In this document: in pieces, positions 1 through 12,400 of the stretch
Layout of the letters: the number at the start of each line of letters is the position of its first letter
How positions within the stretch are numbered: position 1 is the stretch's first letter
Assembly: GCF_037975245.1 (NCBI RefSeq)
Contig: NC_092576.1
Span: forward strand, 9,439,501-9,503,500
From: Apostichopus japonicus
Taxonomy: Eukaryota; Echinodermata; Holothuroidea; Aspidochirotida; Stichopodidae
Length of the DNA stretch: 64,000 nucleotides
Direction: 5' to 3'
The notes under the pieces: model-generated
Database searches by the model: none
What the model was told of the DNA's origin: nothing
What the model saw: the letters and a program-made list of their open reading frames with translations, nothing else
Translations under genes and position numbers: made by a program

Positions 1-283
1 GATACCATAATTTTCATCTGGGCGCTTAGGTTGTTATTTTCAGATGTCACAAATATCACAATTTGTCATGAATTGCTGTTTTACATCATTACAGAAGTGA
101 TTTTGAACTTACACAACAATTTTGTGTATTTTGAAGTTATATAATATGAAGGCGAAACCAAAAGGCAGAAAATTATGTACGATGAAAAAGTGGTGAAAAG
201 TAGGGTCGCTGGACAGGCTGTAATATTGAAATTACCGCCAGTAAAAATTGTAGACTTCCCGAGATAAGTCAATTTATACTGAC

Positions 284-422
284 CCTGTCCACCGTTGCTC
301 ATATTTAAAAGAAGCAGCGGGGATCCTCCTGCTAAGTTTCCAGGTGTAGCACCATCTTTGTTCGTTCCCCCTTCACCAGTGTCCATGGCGATCTCTGATG
401 AAGATCCCTCTGTTTCTTGTCT
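284..422 (-). CDS. NCAPD3: NCAPD3 exon 12 (last in window)
   Basis: A 139-bp exon (phase 0 to 1) after CATGCAG, donor G|GTCAGT. It encodes RQETEGSSSEIAMDTGEGG and a Gly/Ser-rich linker ending LLLLNMSNGGQG. Low complexity makes homology weak here; phase and splice sites support it. A possible next acceptor (CCCAG at about 19-23, then DENYGI) lies at the window edge but cannot be tested. Confidence 0.72.
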
Positions 423-3400
423 CTGCATGTAAGAAAGATAATAAACACAAGCCTTGAAAGATGGTTTGAAAATGTTTATGTAAACAGACAAAGCATATCT
501 CATAGAGGAGGTGAATAATATTAAAAATTAAACAGCGAAATATAATATGAAAGTAATCGTAGACAACAATATTACAGAGACTATCGTAAGCAACATCATA
601 TCCCTAAACTTGGATCTCCACAGAGGGAAATAATGATACCCAATGGGAACCATATTTTTGAACATTTTCATTTTCATAATTGTGCTTCTAGCGGGCTTTG
701 AAATGCATGGAAACACAACTGCTCCTCTAGGAGACGTTTGCCTACACCCTGGTCTAGAAGCGACATCGATGTGGTACTCTTTATGTGTCCAACCTGCACA
801 CAACTCCCCACCCGTTCCTGCCCCACCCCCACCCCTCCTCTTTACTATAAAATCACACCTCACACCGATAGCAAAGTATCAAGGTTCTTTATCGATGATC
901 ACACAACCATTTCACGAAATGATTGAATCTAAAAAACAAACATAAAAAACATCAGAACCACTTTAAATTCTTAAACCATCAAGTAACAACATTTCAGCTT
1001 TTCCCAACCCAGAAAAGGAATTTAAAATAAAAAAATAAATCAAATTTTTCTTGAACTATTCTGTGTCAAAATATTAGCCAAAGTTGAGGTCAATCTCTTA
1101 TTTACCTGTCCATTTCCAGCACTGCCAGGTGATGTGGGATTCAAGAACAGTTCTTGGAGGGCCAGGGCTATGTGTGGGCTGTCGTTTGAGGTAAACTGAC
1201 CGAGGCAGGTGAGGGCCTTGGCTCTTACAGTCGGTGCTCTGTCTGAGCATCGACCAATCAGCATTGCCAGCAGAGACTTCTGGGATAGGAACTGATTGGA
1301 ACTGCCTGCAGGAATCGGAGTAACTGTTGATCAAATGTGAGTTCAATTAGTTGCGGTGTCATGTCCATCCCGAGTTTAAGTCTTAAAGTTTAATTCCAAT
1401 AAAATTTCTGGAGCAGAAAACGAGACTATTAAAGCGGGTAGTTCAGAGGTACATTTAAATTTGGTATATTAAGAGGAATATTGTCCTGGCAACCTGGAGA
1501 AAGATTTCATGAAATTAGTAAATGCCATGCTTTAGATATGTATTCATTTGAACACATCAAGCTGATGATGCTTTCAATGTTTTGTACCAAATAGTGAACT
1601 TGAAGCAAACGAGAGGAGAATCTGACATGCACTACTTCAAAATTAATTTCCCTTTTCTTCAAAATTTTAATTTTAACTTTTCTACTTGAAAATACGATGG
1701 AATCGCATCAATAAATTTATGATACACTCATGTTCACAGACATGTGTTTGATAAGCTTTACAACCATTGTAAAAGAAAATTGGAACAACACCCAGCAATC
1801 CAGGGTCAAAACAATACAGGGAACAAAATAAAGGACACAATTTTGTTTTTGTTATACATTACCTGCTTGGTTCAAGTTCACATTTTGGTACAAAACTTAT
1901 CAACTTCATTTAGATCACATAGCTTAGGCCTTAGGGATCGACAGAATTTCACCAGGGTGCTTTCATTAATGTTTCCATTTTACCAGCTACAATATAAATT
2001 TACATCTGAGCTATTCTTTTCACGCATGAATCAACAAACAAGTGGTATAGGCACACTGACATACAACTGTTTCTTTCAGCTTCTAGTAACATTTCTTTAT
2101 AAACAAACTTGATATCTTTCCCGAAGTGGTTAACCGATCACTGTCTTCCAACCTACCCCACAGGTGCCATGTAGGCTAGACCTAACACTAAATGGTGTAA
2201 TTCTCTAAAGCAACCTGCTACCTTTTTGGTCTACATTTTGTTTCCAAACCAACCAAACATTACTCAAGCCAAGACAGCAATTGAACACACTAGGACATCT
2301 GCCTATATTATTTCACCAAAGTACGGTTTATGAGCTAGAAATTGAAATCCTCTATTACATCATAAAAGGACAGTTTATGAGCCGGGAATTAATGCATTTA
2401 ATTTGAGTCTCAGTATTTCATTGCCTCAGCTCTTTGTCATATTGTTGTATTAACCTCATTTAAGAGCGAGTTGGACAAATTAATATTTTCAGTTCTTACA
2501 GTAGGTAGTCACGCTACTCTGCCTACTGTATGTAGTCAAGGGTTCGTTAGTTTCCCCATAATTGTTCGTGAAGCACACGACCAAGTGCTTTCACCACGAA
2601 TAGAAAAGTCAAGGACTCTTTCTGTTCTTCTAATTTTGAATACTTTTGTTTTTGTGAATTTATAATGACTAATCATGTCTGTTTGTGTTGCAAACTCCCA
2701 CAAGGCGCATGAAATTCCCACAAACATGGTTTGAATGCTTCTTAATGTTTTTGGAATCCTGAACTGTTGGTAGAGACGGAGTTAAATGCTCCTACCGTTA
2801 GGATCAGCTCCTGTTGGCTCCATCAAGATGGTAACGACCTCCAGGGCGAAGACACGATAGCCGATCTGGGGAATGTAAAATGATATTGGTCAGAGAGAGG
2901 GTCATTGTCCCAAGATCTAGTTACCAGCTGACAACAGCCGGGTGGCAATAACAACTTATTATAACCATTGCAATCAATGGTCAAGTGGATGACATTGTTG
3001 TAATAACCTTTATTGACCAGTTTGGCACTAAACAACGCTCCAGTGAAAATCGATAATGGCCTTATCCTCAGAAGTAATAAAACCCTCTGCATTGGGAATG
3101 CCTGATGTTCACCTAAATCCTGGGTGAACTACTCACAGTCTCAGGTTATATGAGGATGGTCCATCAAGGGTTATACCACAAAGTATGTCTAAAAAAAAGG
3201 CCTTCAAACTTGTAAACACAGATCCAAGATGCACCAGCCTTGAGGGAAACATCTCTGCAGTTCTGTATCTACAGCTATGTGTAAATGTTAATTATTCAGG
3301 ATTATGCAATCACCACCTTATATGAGGTGCTTACTTTCTAAAAAGGTGTCCCCAATCAAACGAAAGAGAAACACAGAGGATACAGATCAACCCAAGTAGT

Positions 3401-6400
3401 AGCAGGTACATAGTCAGCACTGACCAAAGAGCTACTAACACACTTGACCAGTATTGCTAATTAATACTAAATACTAATTAATACTAAATACTAATGAGAC
3501 AGTGATACCTCTACAACCTCCAATTGACAGATTCCTTAAGTTGTAATCTGATTAATTGACTTTTAGTGAGGTTTTAATCAACTAAAAACTTCAACTGTGG
3601 AAGAAGTGTATTAAAGCAAAATGGTGGCTGGCAGGCAGGTAACTATATCCATAAGTATGGAAGGCCGGGAATGCCACAACTATCATACAAGTAACTGTGG
3701 AATGCTAAAACAACACAATTTCATTGCACCTTACATCCCAAAGATAAAGTTTGCCACTAGGTATGGAAGGTCAGGAATGAGATAAAAAGTCAAAATTTTA
3801 GCTATTTGTCACAAAGTTTTGACTTTTTATATCAAAATTTTGCCTTCTATCTCAATTTTTTTTCCTTTACTATGTCTCTATTAAGCCATGGTAGATTAGG
3901 GCCTGTTCTTCACAAGAAGTTATTAATGGGTGCTGCACGATATAAAGTGTTTCAAGCAACATCTCACCTTGACATTCTGAGAGTATTTACACAGCCACTG
4001 CATAAAACTCTCCTGTGCCGCCTCTGGAAGACCCTGAAGTATCTTCACAACCTCCCGACCGACCAGAGTCCGGTATTCGGCCTTTTCCGGAACCGTGACG
4101 CACATGTGCTGTAGAAGAACCCTCACACTACCGAAAGACTTCTCACCCATGTGACTGATCATGTGACTGATGAGAAACGAAAAAACAAGTTTGGTTTATG
4201 ACCAAACCTTTTGGACTGTTCATCATTCTCATACATGTTATCCAGGCTTGGAGTGAGACTGGAAAACTAACTTTGATCTAATCAAACACTTCACGCTGGT
4301 GGACTTGTACTCTCACAGACAGAGCCAGGGATACTCACCCTGGCGGAGGAATATTCAACAGTGGTGGTTTCAATCTCTTGTGGGATGGAATATGGGGATA
4401 TACATTAGATAATCTTGTATATTTTAGGGAATCTGGAGATATATACTGGTCATATCATCTCGTATCCTCAGGGAATTAGGGAATATACACTGGATAATCT
4501 TGTGTAGTTTAGGGAATTAGAGGAGATGTTCTGGTCAGATCATCTCATATCATCAAGGAATTAGGGGATATACACCGGATAATCTTGTATATTTCAGGGA
4601 ATCTGGGGATATATACTAGTTATATCATCTTGTATCACCAGGGAATTAGGGGATATATACCGGATAATCTTTTATAGTTTAGGGGATATAAACTAGTCAG
4701 ATCGTCTCGTATCACCAGGACATTAGGGGATATACATCAGATAATCTTGTATAGTTTAGAGAATCTGGGGATATACACTGGATGATCTTGTATAGTTTAA
4801 AGAATTAGGAGATATATACTGGTCAGATCATCTCATATCATCAGGGGATATACACTGGATAATCTTGTATAGTTTAGGGAATATATATTAGTCAGAACAT
4901 CTGGTACCATCAGGGAATTAGGGGATATACATCTGATAATCTTGTATAGTTTAGGGAATTTGGGGATTTATACTGGTCAGATCATCTTGTATCTTCAGGG
5001 AATTCGGGATAAACATCTACAAATCTGGAAGCTGAAGGGGATACTCACCAGACAAACTCAACAGCTGTCTGTTTGATCCTCTGAATCTGTTGTGGGATGT
5101 TGTTAGCCGCCACACCTTCATTCTCACCCATCAACATCAATAAACTAGGCATCAGGTATTTGAAAACCTACAAGAGGAGAAATTGAACATTGTGAAGAGG
5201 AAAATTTGACCGTAGTCAGATGCAATAAAATATTTCAACAATTACACATATATACAAACCAAGACCAACTTGCCCCAATTTTCTCCATCAATATTAATGA
5301 TTACTTTTAATGGTCCCAAATATAATTGTGTGTGGCTTTAATCAATTAATCCCAAACATAGAAAGATCAAATAAACAAAAAATTAAGTAAAGATTAACTG
5401 ATTAACTAAGTACTGAATAACAATTGTCTTCCTAGCATTGTGATGAGTAGATTAGTTGGATTTACTCTTTAATTTCAAGGACATGAAATAAAAGCTAATG
5501 GCTATATTTCTTTTTAACAGCTGGGAACGTCTGCTGGAGAACTTACATTTGACATAAGTATACATAAGTATAAATTCAACTCCATGAATTAACGGAAAAA
5601 ATTTAATAAGGAAAGGGCTTGTTCGGCCAATGCCACATATAAATGAAACACAATTATGGGAGAACAAATTGAACTCATACATTGAGAACTAATTGAACTC
5701 ATACAAGTCTTACCCTTTGATATATATTTCTCATCATTTATTACTGAATATTATTGAATAATGAATATTAATACTTTCACTGTGACGTTTAAAAATCCAT
5801 CGGTAAAAGAGATATGGGAAAGTTTATAAAGAATTCATCTTTACACAAAATTGACTAAACCCTTGACAATTAAGGAAATTGTGTACAGGGCAAAGAGATA
5901 GGATTTGAAAAGATTTCCAAAGATACTGACAACAATTGCTGCTTGAATATTGCAGAAAAGGGTTTAAGTTTCCTTCTGTTTCATTGGCTGTCCAGTGAAT
6001 GTCTCGCCAGATTCTAGCAAAATTTCTATGAAAATTGAAAAATTATCATCGTCAATATTATTCCCTTTTGACAATGATGTGATGGTTTTCTACTATGACA
6101 AACTGACTGTAAATCTCCAGCACCTCCCCCCCCCCTTCCCAAAAGAAATGAAAAAACAAATACTTAAGCTGTTTTATTTCTTTAAATTTGAAAAAGAGAG
6201 AGAGAGTTGGTTGCCTCTCTACCAACCCTACAATTGATTTACCAATGTCAGTGGAGGCATCTTATCGCTCCCCTCTGAATGATGGGTAGAACCAAGACAT
6301 TTGAGACCCATGAACGCCCCCTGGGTGAAAGAGGATACCGAAGCGACATCCCTGGATTGAAAAGAGAGAAATGGTGGAGAGGGTTTAAATAGTTACTTAG

Positions 6401-9400
6401 TAAAGTTATTCAGCTGAGAAAACAGTAACAAATTCCACTTTTTGATAGAATCTTTAATGCAACTTATACCGATATGGTAGGGTAGAAGAGACAAAGTGTG
6501 ACTACTAGGACACCGACAAAATTGTATGAGTTGATAACTTGATATAATATACACATATGTAAATGTAGTAAGCTTGTCTGGATGACTTTGAGACAAATCA
6601 GTCAAGCAACATCTTTTCCCTTTTTTCATTTTAATTTTCTGCTTTTCAACTGAACACACATCTTCCTCCCAGTTTTAGCCTGTCATACCTTTGCTTTCCA
6701 TGAGAAAACATCATCACAAGATCTCAGGTAGATGCTACGCTACGGTTACGCTATGAAATGTATTCAAAATGTTTTATTTAAACTTGGCTAGAAGTACCTT
6801 GTGTACCATTTGCATTGGTGAAAGAAAAAAAAAGTTGGCAAAATGCAAAAAATATCAATTCTGGGAATATTTTTGGGTTTCAAATTTTGTGTAGGAGTTT
6901 TGAAGTCTCTGAACTGTGTCTCACATGAAACAGTGTGGTTTACTGCATACAAACACAGCTACACACCATTGAATGTGTTTAACGAATTTGAAATTTTAAC
7001 ATAGCATTTTGGGATGCGATACCGGATAAATCATCCCCTGCAATTCCAGGAGTCTCGCCGTTCTGAGATGGACCACTCCAAGGAAATCATTCAACAGTCC
7101 TATTTAATTTCCAGTGAACTAGTTCGGAATCCTCAAGTTGTCTTACACTCTGATAAATAGTCAGAGACAAACTACAGTGGAAGTCCTTACCTTGATTCAA
7201 AGTCTACGTTATGTTGTTCTGTACTTTTAGTTAGCTCCACCAGTCGGGAGACCAGCTGATTCAACATCTGCTCATTATCGTTGACGGATTTCTTGAGGAT
7301 GAGCCTCACCAGCTCCTACCGAGACAAACAGAGAATACATTGTAAGATATATTGGCAGTCGCATGCATATATGTGGGCCAGGATATGGTCCCCACCCTTT
7401 CCCTCATCTCCATTGTCAATCAGGGAGGGAGGGGGGGAACGTTTACATTCAATAAGCCGTATATCGAGTTAGGGGCAAGATATTGAGATAAGGTTTTCAT
7501 CCAGCATAGAATTTATTCTCTTCAATATATGTTTTACATTGTTTGTCACCAGAAAATACATATCAGTTTAGGAATGATCAATATTTTGCCAGTTTTAAGC
7601 CTTTTCGGCTTTGGTTAATAAATAACATAAATAGTATTGTCTCGAGCGGCAGTCCACGGAGTGCAGCGGTTCAACTGAAACACGGGCTGACAAGTCCAGT
7701 ATCTCATATCATAATTATTCCTATATAATTATCTGTCTTTATACACAGAGATGATGTTTTTTTTGGTCATAAACCTTTAAAGTGGAACTGTTTCCTAACT
7801 TCAGACATCAAAATTCTTAGTCCATTTTGGTGTGATGCTGTTCAACTAAACCACAAGGGCTCACAAGTCCAGTATCTCATATCATAATTTTTCCTATATA
7901 ATAAGCTGTCTTTTATACACAGAGATTCTGGGGATTTTTTTCTGTCATATACCTTTCAAGTGGAACTGTTTTCTAACTTCAGACATCAAAATTCTTAGTC
8001 CATTTTGGTGTGATGCTGTTCAACTAAAACACAAGGGCTCACAAGTCCAGTATCTCATATCATAATTATTCCTATATAATTAGTTGTCTTTATACACAAG
8101 AGACTCTGTTATTCTCTGTCATAAACCTTTCAAGTGGAACTGTTTCCTAACTTCAGACATCAACATTACATCTTTGTCCATTTCGGTGTGATGCCGTCCA
8201 ACTATAACACAAGGGTTCACAAGTCCAGTATCTCATATCATAATTTTTCCTATATAATAAGCTGTCTTTTATACACAGATATTCTGGGGTTTTTTTTCTG
8301 TCATAAACCTTTCAAGTGGAACTGTTTCCTAACTTCAGACATCAAAATTCTTAGTCCATTTTGGTGTGATGCTGTTCAACTAAAACACAAGGGCTCACAA
8401 GTCCAGTATCTCATATCATAATTATTCCTATATAATTAGCTGTCTTTTATACACAGAGATTCTGGGGTTTTTTTCTGTTAAAACCTTTCAAGTGTAACTG
8501 TTTCCTAACTTGGGACATCAACATTACATCTTTGTCCATTTCCATTCATGTTTTATTTGGAGAGGTCCAAACCTGAATTCTTGTTGCACCACAAGCTGGG
8601 TTACGATAAGTCCTTGGGTTATGCTTAAAACTAACCTTCAACATTTCCAGCAGGCAGGAACGAAGATGTCTGGTTTCATGAGAGGTGAGAGCAGTAACAT
8701 CGTCTTCATCTTCATCAGAATCCTCATCGAATCCAACCACTTGCTTCTGTCGCTGATTGAGGCGTGGTGCCTTACTGCCTTGCGATTGGCTAGTCACACG
8801 CTTCCTCTTGGCACTCTCAACACCTATGGGAAAATGCGAACGTTGATTTTGAAAAATGAAATTCACTTTGAAAATCAAAACTGGACTTTCCACGGTACAT
8901 AAATATTTATGTTTCAACCTTTTTTTTCCAAGGGAACTGGTATATTGTTGAGATGTTTGCAAATCACAAAATAAAAAACATAAACTGTGTATGTAGGGTT
9001 AACATAACTCTCCTAAATGCCGAACGAACAGATCGAATAACAATTCTGAAAACTCACCATCTGACGACGGGAGAAGTTTAAAAATATCGACAGCTTCTTC
9101 AAATACAACGGGATGAATAATGCTGTAGGCTCCACTGCCTGGAAACAAATAAGAGATGGCATTAGGAAGTGAACAATCTAACCTTACAATATGTAACATA
9201 TATATATAATAAAAGAAGAAACAACATGTACCATACATATAATACCATATATACAATAAAAGAAACAACATATACCATACAAATATAAATGAAAGAAGAA
9301 ATAACATATAGCATACACAAATTTTAACATTCATCTTAAATTAGGTTTAACAATCTTCATTACAAAATCAGACGTAACCACTATAAGCCTGTATTACTGC

Positions 9401-12400
9401 TTAAGTCATTTAAGGCAAATATCTTTGGTCTGCTCTCAAAAGCTAGATACAAAATCTGATGTTTGTTGTAATTCAGGAAACTGCCAGTGGGAACTTGATT
9501 TTAGACGGTAAATTTTCTTGTGTAAAAGTAATAAAGTGCTGACGTTTAAATCCTAGCAGGATTTTCTTCAGTGGCTAAATGACAAGTAACAGAAACAGAA
9601 GGGACAAAAACACACACAGCATACAGAGAAAACAGACAGGTTAATGAGCAGGGTGAACACAAAAGAGATAGATGTAAGAGGATTAGTAGACAAGAGATGG
9701 AGACAGCGACGTAGCCAAGAATTTGAAAGGGGAGCACTTTTTGCGATTGATATCGATTTTCAAAAATTTAGGCACGACTATCTGAGTGGAGCGCCACCAT
9801 CGGTTGGCGCGGAGCGTACAAGAAAATTTTTGGTTTTACAAACCCCCCAGATGGCCGGAAACGGCCCTTCCCGAGTGTTCATGCTGGTTCCATGGCCTCT
9901 TGTTAACTTGAGACACCTCATTCAATATCACTTTTCAACCAAAAAAACAAACAAGTTATTATAGTACATTCATAATGTATTTAAAATTAGCAAAGTACAT
10001 GTACAGAGTAGTCATACTTTTCAACTGCTGATACTTGTAGTTACATATATAGATAGGCCAGAAATGTCTTAGATACAACTATAGCCAGTAATTGTCTTTG
10101 ATACAACTGTAAATGTTTAAGTTAGCCTAATAAGAGAAAGCGAGAGCTATCCGACGATTGCCATCTGATTCAAATTTCTCAACTGTTTTCTCAACTGAAA
10201 TTTATCTGCGTAAACAGGTTCTTAACTAGATGTTACAACACTGACAAGATCGGATCCTATAGTCTTTTTCGGCGGGTAGAGTGTTGAATGAAACGGCACG
10301 CGATAGAAATGATAGCCTAAATTAGAAGACTAGGTCACCTAATTAAGCCATATTCTTGCTACGTTCATTTCAATAGTTATTCCTGTCTAGACTCTTAAAC
10401 TCGTCCAGCAAGCTTATGGATTTGAAATATGGGTGTTTTTAAAAAAAGATAACTTAATTGGCCAAAAAAAGTGTAGGCCCGGGCCCATAGTGCTACATAC
10501 TGGCTACGCCCCTGATCACATGATATCATATTATCAGCAGATTTTGTTTCCTTTTTTGAATTCTTTTACATGTTCTTTTCCATAATATATCAGAAAGACA
10601 AACATAGTGCTCTTTTACAATTTTTAAAGTAGGATGATTCTTGTTTATTGTCCAATGTCTGGACTTTAATACATTTGACCAACTTAACTGATGGACAATA
10701 TAATATAATATTTTGGAATATAGCCAGATATGCAGTGGCCTAAAAACAAATATCGTTATCGCAGTGTATTAGCAGTGTAATAATTATTCATAGGAAGTGC
10801 GTATCACGTACGATTGCTAGCTTAGCTTCATAACATGCTGTTCGTGCAACAACTTAGGACGAATCATAGAAAGGATGAGAACGAACGCTGTCGACGTTGT
10901 TGTGCATACGGTTTGTGACATTCCATAGAGTGCGGTTAGGTAGGCAATATGTATTTTATTACGCAGTGGCCAACTGTAGGCTTGTAATAGGCTATAGGCT
11001 AAATTTAGCTAATTGCATCTGCCAAACTAAGTAAGTAGTTGAATCAGTAGGTGTGAATGTTACTACGATTATAATTGAGTTAATGGAGCTGACGAGTATT
11101 CAAGATCAAAAGAGCACTGACAAAATACCATGCTAAAAAAACAACAGTTTTTAAACATTTTTTTCGACACTGAAAGGGGGGGAGCGGTCGCTCCCCCTGC
11201 TCCCCCCCTGGCTACGTCCCTGGATGGAGAGAAGAAAGAAAGAAACCAACAGGGGAAGAGGAGAGGTAGGAGATAAACAGAGGAGGGACAAATAGAGGAT
11301 TAAGGGAAGGGGAGAGGGAATAAACTGGAGAAGGACAAAGACAGGAAGGTGTAAAGAAAAAAGGTGGAAGAGAGCTATGGGAAGAGGGGTGACAGACAGA
11401 CAGAGGGGGAAAAAGGGGAAGTGACAGGGGGAGGGGACAGGGGGAAGTGGGGGGTGGAGCAGAAAAGTTAGTCATGTCCTTCCTCAATGTTGAGCCCATG
11501 AGGATGAATGGTGTGAAGGAATTGCATCCACAGTCTCTCTCTGCTGATTCGTACTAGGTCAGTATTTTTTTATTCACTTGCATATTTTAGCAAGTGGCTA
11601 CAAACATTGTGAAAATGTAGAAAACTTCAAAAGTTGGCAACCTCGTACAACTGTACAGTAGGTCACAAAACTTACCAGGAACACCAATCATGGCAAAGTA
11701 GAGGTGGGCTGCCAAAATGGCAACCTCTCGTTCTTCTGCGGGAGAAACGTACTGGTCCACCCTCTGCATGAAGTAGTACAGGCAAGCCACCAGGGCTTTC
11801 GGTTTCAAGTTCTGTTCTGTCAAAATCTTCCAAAAGTCTAGAGAAAAATAAAGCAAAAATGTATATTAAACAAGGATTAATTTAGAGTTCAAATTTTGCG
11901 AGCAGCATATTTCATAGGCTCTGATCTTCTTTCCTCATTGAATATTATACAAATAATGAATGGTTATGAGTGCAATAGTGCAAATATTTCATGAGTTGAA
12001 AGATGGAATGTTCCATTCAACAAGGTGCAGCCGAGTTGAATGGAACAAATTACATCTTTCAATGAATGAAATATTTGCACTATTGCACGAATGGAAACCA
12101 TTCATTATTTGTTTTATACAACATATTATATTAAGATGGGTAAAAGGCACTCATGCAACATATTGTTTTGAACAGACAGGTTTCTCTGCTCTCTTACTGT
12201 ACCATTGAAAAAAGTGCTGCCAAAAAAGTATAACCCATGGTTCTATTTCATAGAGTGGAATAGAGCGGATTTTGCATGCAATCAAAGAGCAATTGACCAA
12301 TCAAATGACCAGAATACAATTAGGTGTTGTATAATATTTTATTCCTGTGTAGAAAACTACTATGTACATGATCTTCACACTTGTATAGCAACTTGACCAG

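Noticed and set aside
1744-2112. 122-codon plus-strand open frame in NCAPD3 intron 10
   Set aside because: No recognisable domain, AT-rich hydrophobic composition, and it lies inside an intron of a clearly defined gene.
8510-8902. Plus-strand frame over NCAPD3 exon 5
   Set aside because: Antisense shadow of the exon, which has family homology in the minus frame.
9644-9964. Plus-strand open frame at the left end of the hAT element
   Set aside because: It crosses the element boundary and has no transposase motif; chance frame.
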